Assembly (NCBI GenBank): GCA_025890175.1
Contig: JANPYM010000004.1
Coordinates: 2,647,005-2,711,004 of the forward strand
Direction of reading: 5' to 3'
Length of the DNA: 64,000 bases
DNA from: Ciborinia camelliae
Lineage: Eukaryota; Ascomycota; Leotiomycetes; Helotiales; Sclerotiniaceae
Shown: in pieces, positions 23,595 to 34,768 of the stretch
How positions within the stretch are numbered: position 1 is the first letter of the stretch
How the letters are laid out: every line of letters begins with the position of its first letter
Notes under the pieces: model-generated
Databases searched by the model: none
Told to the model about the DNA's origin: nothing
What the model saw: only the letters and a program-made list of their open reading frames with translations
Program-made: the position numbers and the translations under genes

Positions 23595-25191
23595 ATGAAA
23601 CCTAGTACTGGTCCCGAGAGCGGGAAATATGAATTCATAACCTCGACACCTTTCTATTCTGCCAAAGAGAAAAAGGAGACCAAGACCCTCGTACGAAAAC
23701 ATGTAATGCGACCATTCATGAAACAGAACCGACCCAAAAGGGCAAATGGCCTGAAAAATATAACCTTAGCGCCAAGGGTCTCTATAGGTGCCTCACAACT
23801 ACAGCCATCAACAACAAGCACGAATGAAGAAGAGGCCGAAGCAGAAATAGAATATGGAGTACCAATAAGCTCGCAAACCAATTCTATGGTGCTGCTTGGG
23901 AGTGGACGTGTGAACCCTTTTCAAGCATGGCCAATTAAGATGGATATGCAAGAATATGAATTGGTGCACCACAGTGAGTTGTTTCCCATTTGATCGGATC
24001 GCTTATTGAGATACCTGTAGTCTGGGATCCGTCGCAAATCTTCCAACCATTCAGAGACTTTTGGTTTCCGCTTGGTACCAGTGATCCTGCGGGAATGCAC
24101 CTAGTGCTATCCAATGCCGCGCTCCACCTTGACGTGCTAAGAGGAAATCGAACCGAAGGTCGTGATTCTATCATGTATCATCTGTCAGCTGTCAAATCGG
24201 TGAATCGAAGATTGGCGAATCTGGAGGTGGGTCATTCAGATGGGATATTGGGAGCTATACTTGGTGTGCGTTTGCAATTACATTACCCCTCCTTACTTGA
24301 TGACGATTCTGACTCGGCATAGTTCATGTGCCACGATGTAGGTGATGAGATTTATCTTTGCAATGGAATGCCATCCGCTGAGAATTCCAGCATATATTAT
24401 CCAATGCAGAGACCTGGAAAATCCACCACGCGGGCTTTTGCAAGATATTAGAGTTGCGAGGCGGACTATCAAGCATCGAGAATGTCCCACCATTAAGACT
24501 TTCCTTATTCTGGATCGAACATAACATGTCTAGTGATCTAGACACGGCGCCTCGATTCCCTGCTCCACTTCAATACTTGACGAATCCTTATATTCCAAAA
24601 TATCAGGCCGAGGGCGAAGTTCATTTTTCGGAAGCATGCAAGCATTCTGGTATAACATTCTTTCTTTCGGATAATATGCTTGGCATCTTGAGAGAATTGA
24701 GCATCCTCACCGTCATCATAATTCGCGAGAGTGAGAAGAGAAATCTATCCAGCGATATTCAATTTCTCTGGGGAGACCAGAATTTTGCCGGTCTCTGCCT
24801 CTATCCCATCTTATCCAGTCTTTTATTTCTCCAAAAGGAAACAAAAGACGCCACCGAGGAGTTGGGTAGAATTGGCGGACTTTTATTTTTAGCCCAGGCG
24901 AGGAAGTGGTTTGGGGTCGGCCCTGTATTAACCAATATCCTCCTTGGCAAGTTGCATCGCCTATTGGAAGATGCGCGCGATATATGGGACCCCAAGGTAA
25001 AGAACTTAAGAATATGGACGCTAGTGATGGCTTTCTGTGCTGCATCTACCGAGGATGAGAGAGCTTGGGTTGTGGAGGCCCTGAGACGAGATGTATTTCC
25101 CTGGACGGAGTTGCAGAGCGTCAAGAAGATGTGGTGGATAGATGAGCTATTTCAGATTGCATTGTCGGATATTGAGATGGCGCTCTATTAA
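23595..25191 (+). CDS. Fungal-specific transcription-factor-domain protein without a Zn2Cys6 cluster
   Basis: Four exons: 23595-23973, 24021-24265, 24323-24341 (19 nt) and 24410-25191, giving 474 residues with the frame closed at every junction. The N-terminus has a basic segment (LVRKHVMRPFMKQNRPKR) typical of proteins that pair an Arg/Lys-rich start with the fungal-specific transcription factor region. Later parts match that region's style: PFRDFWFPLGTSDPAGMHLV, then AALHLDVLRG, ETWKIHHAGFCKILELRGGL across the last junction, and a long helical C-terminal half with a FLQKETKDATEELGRIGGLL segment. No CxxC cluster is present anywhere near the start, so DNA binding is not assured. Role unknown. 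Confidence 0.75.
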
Positions 25192-26140
25192 AATGATATT
25201 TAGACTACAATGATACCAGACTCACATCGCTCCCTAAATTATATGAGCCCGTACCAAGCATTGAAGGTATTCCCGTCCTTTTCCATCAGACAAGAATGTC
25301 AATTATCCCACCCGGCAGCGAGTATTCTATTCATCTCATACCTTTACCAGTACATAAACTCAGCTAGTTAATATTCAAGATCTACATGATCTTATTTCTC
25401 GACTATAGGGTTAGAAGATTTATTCTTCTAGTTGATTTCAGGCAGGGCATTCGGGATTTGCGAGAGGGGGGGGTATGGATTGTACGAGTTGAGATCAGGT
25501 ATTCAATGTATCGAGTTTCCCTGATATAAGATTGGCACATCCATTCTGTGAGTTAAGGTTAAGATTTCTTACGTCTTAATCGCTCCTGTATAGAAGACTA
25601 TCCACAATCACTTAAATGAAATGGGACAATAAATCACCATCTATGCAGTTTCATCCAAGTATTTGAATCACCATTTATACAGTTTCATACAAGTACATGT
25701 GATCAATACCTATCTACGTCACTTAAAGTACTATGTAATACCGGAAAATTAACAGTTCTCAGTTTCGGCGCATGAAACCCAAACTTCGAATGTGTAGATT
25801 TAATTCATAGCACACGTTATCAAGACATTCACGATGAAATACGGAACCAGCCAACACGAAAATCTTTTCCCCAACTTCATACATGAACGCAAAAGTACAA
25901 CCTCTCTATACAGACGATGGCCCATCACACTATGCAACAACGAAAGACTCCCTGTCCCATCCAAACCACTTCATCAACCGCTTTCCCCAGCCTGCCACAT
26001 CATTTGTTCAATCTTTGCCACGGGATGCGGTTTTTGGAATACTATTCTTCGGCCATCAACGGTGTTATGAGAACGCAACAGCAGAGTCACCGGATTCCGT
26101 AGCGGAGAATTCAGCATCGTCCATGGCTACCACGAATGTT
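25192..26140. other. Intergenic region
   Basis: No gene supported. The plus-strand open frame at 25883-26212 overlaps the end of a more coherent minus-strand decayed gene and lacks family features. Confidence 0.4.
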
Positions 26141-28171
26141 TTACAATCTAGGCTTGGCAACGTATTCGTTAACTGTCGTAGGAGACATACGACACAGAAT
26201 TGGGAGATTTAAGCACTTGACGTGAGCGATTGTATATGAAGCCGTTGATATATTGTCTATTTGCTCGTTAGGTGCGTTGGGTGTCATATAGTGCTCTTGA
26301 ACTGGCTCTTCGGGTCGAGTCTTGATCTTCTCCTTTGAACGAACGGCAAGATCGAAGGTTGCAGGATCCGCAATCGCCGGGGGACTCAAAGTCCCGGTAT
26401 TTTCGACGTCCCCGTTGGCGGGCTGGATATTCTTTTGGGTTTGAAGAATTGAATCTCTTTGGAGTTTGAGCGCAGCCAGATGCTCTGGCGTGCTGTCAAG
26501 AGATAATATACCTAGCTCCTTTTTTATATCCTCCTGGCTCGCGAATGAATAATGGACATACCCTTTGCGTTTCTTTTTCTGGAATTGAGCCTATATGTCC
26601 TTTGCGCTCTGATTGGACTTGTCTGCCTTCTCCAGCCATGCGGCATTCCTCTTCCCCTTGGGGAAAGATGTCCCTCCAACTGCCTTGAGGAAATCTGCCA
26701 TGGCATGTATATCACCTTCCTCATCCACAGGTTCAGTTTCCGCAATATCTGTCCATCCATGCTGGACGATCTTTGCCTTCCGTGTTCGCAGGAGCTATTT
26801 TTATGCGTTGAAACGTTTCAACGGCCGATGCCGCTTGATGGCGGAATAAATTTCATACGTAATGGCGATCCGTGATAAATCTTCGAGTAGTTGTTGCTCG
26901 AGCCCCTTCCTTTCCAGACTGGAGGCACTATCCAACCAGCCTGTCAAAAAAAAGCAAATAGAATTGACGTATCAGGACTATTTTTTACTTCAGAATCCCT
27001 GGATGGTTTTAGAAGACACCAATGAAGAGGGTCGTTTTTGAACATGTCTCCCATGCTCTTGATTTTTTTCAAGTCCAATCTGGCCGTTACAAATTCGCCT
27101 TACGCATGAAAAAAACGCAAGAGTCAATGAAAGAATCCAGAGACGTAAGTAATCCTCCTGGAGATCGGAGATTCCACGCTAAAGTATTATGGAGTAGTAA
27201 TTCTAGAAGGCCAAGAGCTACGTTCTATTCTTCCGGTAAAGGCTCCCTAAGCTTGATATTACCTCCCGTTCTCAGACTCTGATCCTTCAGATTATCAAGT
27301 TCCTCAACGATATAGGACCAATTACGCTAGAGGTGAATGAACGCGTGCAAAGAATATCTGGATACGACCCTCTGAAAAACTGTTGTACCCTGTATTCCTT
27401 CATTCGATATTGGAGGTAACTGGGATCGGTTTGAAGAAATCATAGATGATCTTCGGCCTCGCGATAAGAAGCTTTGGCAATCTCAAGAAGTCGGTCAATG
27501 TCGAATATGGGTGCAATGAAGGGTTGGTCACTGAAGCTTGCCCAGTGGCACCACGAAAATTGGTATCAATAAGCGCAGTCCATTTAGTTGATGAAACTTC
27601 CGGATTGGAACCTTCAAGGATGCCCTCAACTGCTACCCGGAGGAGCTTCATAATAGTTAACTGAGACTCTAGGATAAGAGATCCTCGTGGAAAAGCGACC
27701 ACATCCATACAATGGACTTGATTTGCATTCAATTGTACCACATCGCCATAATTTTGTCAATAACGTTTGACAGCGCAGTCGGCATACTTAGTGCGATAAC
27801 CTCCCAGCCTCCAGTACTCATTTATATGGCTACTATCAAATGCAACCCATTCCTCGGAGAAATACTTCGTGCGAGCATGCAAAAGAGCGAGTAGCTTGTT
27901 CGGGTTGTTTTGCAGAGTCTCCATATTAAGCCATGGAACTAGCAAAGCGTTGTGCAATCCATCCATTTTGGAAGAACCATGTTTACCAAGCAGAAGCAAG
28001 GCACTAGATTTTGAAGGGAAGATGTCTGGGTAAGCCTTTTGCAAGAGTGACCCACGCCATTGTAACTATGCTATTGCCGTTGATTGACAGTACGAGTTTT
28101 AGGTATTCCATATCCTTTTGTATGAATAAAGCAGAAAGTTCGCCTATTGATGTTGTCCATGAATTTTCTTG
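26141..28171 (-). pseudogene. Decayed, unrecognised protein gene
   Basis: Minus-strand protein-like frames run through about 2 kb but are broken. The 5' part (28171 to about 28040, with ELSALFIQKDMEYLKLVL) continues after a frameshift near 28045 as QKAYPDIFPSKSSALLLLGK and on to TKYADCAVKRY. It then meets TGA at 27757-27759 and resumes in the same frame (QNYGDVVQLNANQVHCMDVV) to about 27400. A further frame has TAG codons at 27327-27329 and 27225-27227. A likely old intron acceptor (TTTTTTTTGACAG) lies near 26940. The 3' part (MADFLKAVGGTSFPKGKRN onward) has TAG at 26591-26593 and ends in TAA at 26141. Composition stays protein-like between the lesions. I do not recognise the family. Confidence 0.65.
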
Positions 28172-29077
28172 TCATTCACTCAGGGGGAGAGGGGGAGGGG
28201 TTGATTCATTGTTTGCATTATCAACCCAACTGTGGTGAGGGAAAAAATGAAGGTCAAGTAATGTTAAGATATAGATGGTATTGATTGTAAAATCCAATAG
28301 ATAGATATATGTACTACCATATGAAGAAGAAAAGAAAGACAAAAAACCTATAAGATTGATGAATTTGAGAGATCAACTATAGCTAAATACCATTGACTAT
28401 TCCCATAAAAGCATCAGCTGTCCATACAAGCAAGCTATCAAACAAAAATACATAAAGGGGTGCAATTAGGAAACGCAAAGACAAAAGGCAAGCTGGCAAA
28501 CTACCTACTCAGACCAGATTACAACATAACCTGGAAGGAATGGGTCGAAATGAGTTCATCACCGGATGAGGCAGGAAGAAAGGGATAACTGGCCTACTAG
28601 TGAGATAAGATATTGAGATGAGGGGCTGAGATTCAATCACGTGCTCATGCAGGTACATTACCAGACCCAAAGAGGAAAATGGGGTAACCAGTTAAACGCT
28701 CCTACTCAAACTTGAACTTCACGATAACCTCAGAATGACTGAGCGAAAAAGAATCTCCCGCAGAAGATTACGCAACCTACCTTATGCTTTTCAATGCAGC
28801 GCCAGATGTGTAAGCAGTAATGCATTTGTCAGGTCGACAATGGTTTCACAATATACAATTTCATTCGCTGACATATAGCACCTTGCATCGTCGATGCTTC
28901 AAGATGATCGCTTTGGTTAAATGGCGTTTTTTATGAGACTTTTCAATGTAGGTGAGGGATGTGTGTCGGAGATTACAAAAAGTATAAGATGCCCGTCTTG
29001 CATCTCAAGTTGGAAGATTCATCACATATCATTGAGAATTCCATTTATAAATTAAAGTTTTCAAGAAGTAAAATACA
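28172..29077. other. Intergenic region
   Basis: No gene supported. AT-rich, with short A-runs. The right end is the presumed promoter of the short-chain dehydrogenase. Confidence 0.45.
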
Positions 29078-29884
29078 ATGCCTGCAACGAAAATATACAT
29101 GATAACTGGCGCGAATAGAGGTGTGTAGTAATTACATGACCCAATACAATTTCTTTCCCTTCTAACTTTCCTTCCAGGACTTGGCCGTGGCCTCCTCGAA
29201 TCATTTATCCAACGATCCAACACCACAGTTATAGCCGGGGTCCGAGATATCTCCTCCCCAACTTCCAAGTCCCTTTTCAATCTCCCCACAGCCAGCGGCA
29301 GTCGCATAATCCCCATTGTAATATCCAGTACCGACGACAATTCTCCGTCCCAAGCCATTCAGGCCCTTCGATCTACCCATGGCATCACATCTATCGATGT
29401 GGTAATCGCCAATGCAGGAATATCCAACTACTATGGGAAAGCATCCGAGACCCCCCTGGACGAAGTGCGATCTCATTTTGAAGTGAATACAATCGGAGCT
29501 CTGACCCTCTATCAAGCTACTCTTCCCCTTCTCTTGAAGTCGCCCAGTCCCATATTCGTAGCTCTATCGACGGGTATCGCAAGTATCGGCGCCATGGGAG
29601 AGATTCCTATTCCGGCTACAGCATATGGGATTAGTAAAGTGGCCTTGCATTATATGGTTCGAAAGATCCACTTCGAGAATGAGAAACTTACTGCTTTTGT
29701 CTTGAGTCCAGGGTGGGTTCAAACGGAGATGGGAAATGCGGGAGCGGCAGCTATGGGGATGGAGAGCGCACCAGTGAGCATAGAGGATAGTATTAAGGGA
29801 ATGCTAGAAAAGATCGATAATGCGACAAGGGAAGAAACGTCGGGTACTCTTCAATCGTTCGATGAGACGAAGTATCCTTGGTAG
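29078..29884 (+). CDS. Short-chain dehydrogenase/reductase, Nor-1-like
   Basis: NAD(P)-dependent oxidoreductase of the classical SDR family. Exons 29078-29120 and 29178-29884, with a 57 nt GT-AG intron that splits the cofactor motif; splicing restores TGANRGLGRGLLESF. The product is 249 residues, normal for the family. Other motifs are NAG at the end of strand 4 (VVIANAGISN), the catalytic Ser in ALSTGIAS, the YxxxK pair in AYGISKVALHYMVRK, and SPGWVQTEMGNAGA. The layout resembles norsolorinic-acid ketoreductase (Nor-1/AflD)-type SDRs, which are often annotated far outside that pathway. No polyketide synthase or other cluster gene is visible here, so the substrate cannot be inferred. Confidence 0.88.
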
Positions 29885-30353
29885 AAAGCGTTTTTGGATC
29901 TATCCCACAAAAAGTCGCATTACAAAATATGTTTCCATTCAAGAAACAGTGGCTTTCCTGTTATTGTAATCTCGGTGGTGCTTGTCTTGATATTGAATAT
30001 GCCTAATAAGCCGTGATGGTCGCTAAAATATGTGCCGTCGAGGTGTCTAGCAAGTTGGATGAAAAAGAAAGAATTGTCGAATAGACCTGATCGTATGGAA
30101 GGATAATAGAGTTATACAACAAATGACCATGAGTGTAAAGGCGTAATGTAAAACCGTTGAATAGATTTGAACAGATGGAAGGATAGTAGAGATGGATGAC
30201 GAATAGCTATGAGCAGTAGAGGCGCAATGTGAATAAGAGTAAGGTATCTTGAATCGAAGAGAGGAAATGGTCGACTCGTATATGCGAACCAAAATTCGAA
30301 TAATGAAGAGAGCCATCAGGTATCGAGACCTCGAAGGCCTATAGCGGAACGGA

Positions 30354-31022
30354 TCAATATGTATAATCTTTCAAAGATGGTAGATTATATCTTCTCATGA
30401 ACCCCTGTTCAACATGTACCCTGACCATGTAACTATCATATGAATCGTGGCTAATAATTTCAAGACGAACCAGATCCAGGGTAAGTCGGTCGATGTATTG
30501 AGTTAAGTCGGAATAGGAAATCTCCTCAAAGAACGGGGCAACTAGATTATCTACCACATGTCTTGGTGCAAATTTGTCTGAAAAGATGGTTCCGATGCCC
30601 TCGAAACCACCCCGTCGCAACAAACTTTCGAATGCATCTCCAATTTCCGCTCCATAAGTCGGGCTCATGTCTCCATTATGGGTAAAGTATGAAATGTTGT
30701 CCCATACCTGTTGGATCTTCGTCTCGACCATCTCTTCAAGTGATTGCTCGGCAGGGGTGGCGGCGAAAGAAGAATCCTCAATCGGTGGCGTGCTTTCTTG
30801 CGTGTATTCTGCTTCTTGCGTGTATTCTGGTTCTTGCGTGTATTCTGCTTCTGGCGTGCCTTCTGGTTCTGGCGTGCCTTCTGGTTCTGGCGTGCCTTCT
30901 GGTTCTGGCGTGCCTTCTGGTTCTGGCGTGCCTTCTGACAAGTATTCGACATCTGCATCATAATCTGTCGGAAGGGGAAACGCTCGAATCTTTCCACCAC
31001 GACAACAGCTAGCCCAACTCAT
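30354..31022 (-). CDS. Hypothetical 222-residue protein with EPEGTP and EYTQE repeats
   Basis: Single-exon protein that I do not recognise. The start (MSWASCCRGGK) could be a lipid-modification site because of the CC pair, but this is inference. Residues about 29-75 are acidic hexapeptide repeats: four or more EPEGTP units, then EAEYTQ/EPEYTQ variants, both coded by 18 bp DNA repeats. After residue 90 the sequence is non-repetitive, Asp/Glu-rich and likely helical (SLEEMVETKIQQVWDNISYF, then DAFESLLRRGGFEGIGTIF) to the end in LPSLKDYTY. No intron is needed. The non-repeat half makes a real gene likely, but a function cannot be given. Confidence 0.55.
   Translation of the reverse strand: MSWASCCRGGKIRAFPLPTDYDADVEYLSEGTPEPEGTPEPEGTPEPEGTPEPEGTPEAEYTQEPEYTQEAEYTQESTPPIEDSSFAATPAEQSLEEMVETKIQQVWDNISYFTHNGDMSPTYGAEIGDAFESLLRRGGFEGIGTIFSDKFAPRHVVDNLVAPFFEEISYSDLTQYIDRLTLDLVRLEIISHDSYDSYMVRVHVEQGFMRRYNLPSLKDYTY
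30790..30938 (-). repeat. 18 bp coding tandem repeats
   Basis: Four perfect units of GGCGTGCCTTCTGGTTCT (30853-30924) plus a partial fifth, preceded by three diverged 18 bp units (CTTGCGTGTATTCTG-based, 30790-30852). All lie in frame in the 222-residue gene. Unit homogeneity in the first block suggests recent expansion. Confidence 0.85.
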
Positions 31023-31197
31023 ATTGAGATTTGTTGGGATGAGATGTTCTATGTAGATACTTAAACTCGTAGTTGTTGAAGAATCGCTCTGGATGAAGGG
31101 CGTAGGAAGGTTGATAAATGTCTTGTTAAATGATGTGGAAGTGTTAAGAGAGGACTCTAGATAAGGGGGTAATGTATGAATTTATATAAAGCTTTAT

Positions 31198-31365
31198 GCA
31201 AACCTGGTTATACCGGAAATACCGGAAACCTGGTTATACTAGAAATACCGGAAACCTCGGAAACCTAGTTATACCGGATTTGATTAGTCGAATTTTTCGA
31301 TCCGGTATAGAAAAGTTTAACTGTAGATCTCCCCGCAAATTAGCTTTACCACTGCGCCACCGACC
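31198..31365 (-). other. tRNA-like head with tandem-repeat tail, possible SINE
   Basis: On the minus strand the head reads GGTCGGTGGCGCAGTGGTAA, which matches the RNA polymerase III box A pattern (TRGCNNARYNGG). A weak box-B-like GGATCGAAAAATTC follows about 50 nt later. After it come about three diverged copies of a 26 bp unit built on CCGGTATTTC and GGTATAACCAGGTTTCC. The tRNA stems do not close, so this is not a functional tRNA gene. A tRNA-derived SINE or a decayed tRNA is the likeliest reading. Confidence 0.4.
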
Positions 31366-32001
31366 TAAAAGGTATAATTCTAGATTGTAAGTCTAGAAGC
31401 TAATATACTATATAAAGTGTGCCACGTTGGCTACGTAATACGGCCCTGGTTGAGATTTATAGAAGATCTATCTAAAGGACTTTTAATAGATGTGGGAGTA
31501 TGAAAAGGATATATAGAAAAGTATTTGAACACAGAAAAAAGGAAAGTACCTACGCAAGCTTTTATTGGCCATGTATCATCTACCTATTTCGCCAGTGGCG
31601 AAAAATCATCTACCTATTTCCCTAGTCTGAGAGCTAGCTCGGTTAACCTCTCCTTTGATTAACCGAAATACAGTTCGGTTCCCACTACCACGATTCAAAA
31701 GCAAATGTAAAACCATAAAAAGTCACAAACTTAATAATATTAAATTCTTTCTGTCGGAAAATGAATCATGCGAATCATACAGAATCATACCGTACGAACT
31801 AGTACAAGGTAGTATAGGCTAGTATGATCTAATACGGCATCAAGTAGCATATAATGGGGCACTTCGTAGCTAGAACCTCTTAATAATACATGGTCAACTG
31901 AAACCATATATGTGTATATGTGCATGGTCATCACCCCCATGGTTTATTCCAACACTTTCTATATCTGACAATCTTATCTAATCTGAAACTTGATTAGTAT
32001 T

Positions 32002-32085
32002 GAAGCGCGGAGCGCTTCCAGTTACTATGTAGCTTAGCGTAACGTGTAGCGTAGTGTTCGTGCGTAGCACGAACGCGGCTACGCT
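32002..32085. repeat. Pair of perfect GC-rich hairpins
   Basis: GAAGCGC-GGA-GCGCTTC (32002-32018) has a 7 bp stem. GTTCGTGC-GTA-GCACGAAC (32056-32074) has an 8 bp stem and is enclosed by AGCGTAG (32048-32054) and CTACGCT (32079-32085). They stand out in AT-rich surroundings downstream of the lyase gene. They could be a transposon remnant or form a structure in its 3' transcript. Confidence 0.7.
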
Positions 32086-32303
32086 TGTAAGAATAATAGA
32101 ATCCTCCTACAATCAATCCAATCCTATGCTTCCAACATAACTTAACAATTAGACCAATATCTCCCGACTCAATAGGCTGCCGAAATGAAAATTCCGAATC
32201 ATCTTTTCACGAAACATACTAGTTTTGCCGCAAAGAATTGACTTGATTGGATGCAGAGAAGTTTTCATTGGGTAATGTCCATTTCTACTAAGCCTAAAAT
32301 TGC

Positions 32304-34149
32304 TCAAAATTGACCTTCAGTATTCCCATCACCCATGCTCTTACTGCTGCTACTACCACTCTGGATAGCTCCTAGTATACCATCGATATATGACGCTCCG
32401 CTCCACTTTTGGTGTGTTAATACATCCACACCGAGATCTTTTTCTCTCCTCTGGATTAGATCAACGTATGCTAGCATACCGTCGTCTTTGAATGCCTTTG
32501 ATAACTCATTAGTTATTGTCGCAGTAGAATGAAGCCCGGCAAGTGAGATCAATTGTAGAACGAAACCATGCTTCGCAATATCCCAAATGAAAGATTTTAG
32601 AGTCTCGTCCGTAAAACCATGGCCCATCCAGTTAAATGAAGGAGAAAGATTATATACGAGTCCTTTACCCGGGTATTTGGCTCGAATCTCGCCCGAAAGT
32701 TGTGCTGCGTTGTTCACATTCGGATCTCCCGTTTCAACCCACAAAAGGTCAGCGTATGGTGCATATTGAATCGCTCGTTTGGTAGCAGCTTCCATGCCGG
32801 CCTTGTAATGATAAAATCCTTCTCGTGTTCGAGGTATGTCGATATTGAATACTATTGGCTTATCGCTGTATTTTGAAGCTAGTTGCTTGCGTCTCGTAAT
32901 GGATATGTCACGATCTTTCTTAGTGGCCTCAAGGTACTCATTAATATTTGATTGAGACACACCTTGGTCTTTCAATTGCTTGACAACGGCTTCATCACAC
33001 GTCATGAGTTCCGTCTTCTTAACCCACTCAGCTTCAAATACATCAATTTCTGCACCAGAAGCTCCAGACAATTCCATGGCTTGTAAGGTCTCTGCTAAAG
33101 GCTCGATACCCTCTTCTGCAACGCCTTTGATAAATTCATGATCCCGAACATCAATCGCACTGCTAAGAAGTTTGCCACTTTCGGAGTCGGTGCGTGCGAT
33201 TACCAGATTTTCCGATCCCATAACATCCCATTGAAATCTGGCAGCAACCAAGCGATTAATATGTTCACCAACGGGCACTAGGACCTTGCCAGCAAGATGT
33301 CCGCACTTCTTTCCACCATGCATTTGATCCTCAAAGTGTACAGCAGCAGCTCCATTCTCTGCAAACAGTTTGGCAAGCTTCAATACAGCAGAAAGTCCGC
33401 CATGCCCGGTGTCCCCGTCTGCGATAATGGGCCTCAAATAGTCCGTATACGGTGTTTCCGCCCGTTCTTCTTTATTTAATTTCCTTCTCGCATCCCATTG
33501 TTTTCGATCATGCATTGATTGGGCCTTGGCGAGTCGTTGGACTTGATTAGGTACTGTATTGTAAGGATAATCGCCGAAATCGGGGGATACTTCGTTTGTG
33601 GTGGTAAGTACAGAGGAACATGCCCAGCCAGAAACGTACAGGACTTCCTGATTTGCAGCTTGCTGGGTCATCTGTACAGGATCAATGGCACCCACTATGA
33701 ATCAATTAGCCTGAGGGTTTGAAATATCAAGGTTCATGGCTGGTCTTGCTTGTATGTATTGGCTTCCCCTTCGCCTCCCTCTCTTTTATTAGATTGAATA
33801 GCTTCCTGGCCATGACAGAACTTGGGTACGATTGCTGCTGACTTCCACGTTTCGATACTACATCAGCCGCAGAGTAAGGTCTCTTAATACCTTCATATCT
33901 TGGGCTGTTCCACCATGTTTCCACTTCATTGATCTGCTGTTCGTATAATTCGTCCTCGGCCGCACCAGCTTTCTGCGATTCTGGTACCAGTTGGAACGAA
34001 TCCGATGTTAGAGGTCTTGATATTGGGTCACTGAGGGGTTGCAAGGCAGACATTCTAAAACTCGAGGTAGATAGTTGTCGAGTGGTAATGATTGTAGCTC
34101 TGGCAGTCAAAGCTCTGCAAGGCACTACAGAAGCAATTCTGCGAAACAT
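32304..34149 (-). CDS. mclA: Mitochondrial 2-methylisocitrate lyase
   Basis: Last enzyme of the methylcitrate cycle: it cleaves 2-methylisocitrate to pyruvate and succinate in the mitochondrion. Exons 34149-33750 and 33694-32304 give 596 residues. The 55 nt intron starts with GC, not GT (ACAA|GCAAGA), and ends in TTCATAG. There is no GT in the gap, and splicing gives the conserved [16 protein letters not shown]. The N-terminus ([18 protein letters not shown]) is an Arg-rich, acid-free mitochondrial targeting sequence. The lyase signature KKCGH lies near residue 262-266, in [19 protein letters not shown], and [10 protein letters not shown] follows. The related glyoxylate-cycle isocitrate lyase shares the signature. 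The mitochondrial leader, the non-peroxisomal C-terminus (NTEGQF) and the methylcitrate synthase next door favour the methylcitrate role. The gene symbol follows common usage. Confidence 0.9.
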
Positions 34150-34768
34150 TTTGAGATGGCGTATATGAGGTGAAGAATAATATCAGAATATTAACTTACA
34201 CCTTCTCCTTCCTACCTGTGTTGCTGATCAAGCAAGAAGACTTCATGCACATGGATACTTACAAGGCTACATCCCCTCATCGGGTGAACGTCTTCGGGTT
34301 CGTTCGGCTATTGGTTGATCAGGCAACGGGGTGTGGCCGAAGTTAATAATTATAGACTCACCCTTAACTCCCGTTTCCACTGCACCTTTGTCAGCTGGAG
34401 TGATTTAGCCACTCCCATACTTTATCGATTACATTTCTTGCGATATGATTTGTCAATGCTTGCACGATCCGTTTATCCTCGGCTTTACGTTGCCGTCTTC
34501 CCGACATGGAGGAATGGATTTGGACAACCCGACATCTCAACCCATATGTTTCCTTTGATTCTTCAAGATGATTTTTGAGAGTTTACCTACATTACATCTC
34601 ACTCAAAAGGCAACATACTCATGTATAAGTTACTCTCTCTTTTACCTTTTGCTTCACTGCTAACTTTCATCGAAGTATCACCTAACAGTCAATTGAGTTT
34701 ACCCCGCAAAAAGGCCCCGTTATTACCCCATCCGAGCTCCTAAACTCAAAATACATACATCAAACAAT
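34150..34768. promoter_or_regulatory. Shared divergent promoter region of the methylcitrate gene pair
   Basis: The lyase and synthase are transcribed away from this 619 bp stretch, so it must hold both promoters, which fits coordinated expression on propionyl-CoA. I see GC-rich patches (CGGGTGAACGTCTTCGGGTTCG near 34280-34300, ATTGG at 34310-34314, equivalent to an inverted CCAAT box) but cannot name a regulator site with confidence. No gene lies inside it. Confidence 0.55.

Larger units (their letters stand above)
31023..32303. other. Intergenic region with tRNA-like sequence and hairpins
   Basis: No protein gene supported. It contains a tRNA-like sequence with a tail of tandem repeats (31198-31365), a duplicated TCATCTACCTATTTC block near 31578 and 31605, and GC-rich hairpins at 32002-32018 and 32048-32085, just beyond the 3' end of the lyase gene. 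Confidence 0.5.

Noticed and set aside
25883..26212. Plus-strand frame of 109 residues
   Set aside because: It overlaps the tail of the more coherent minus-strand decayed gene and has no recognisable feature.
30667..31012. Plus-strand frames rich in Leu/Val/Ala or Phe/Trp repeats
   Set aside because: They are antisense readings of the 18 bp coding repeat in the minus-strand gene.
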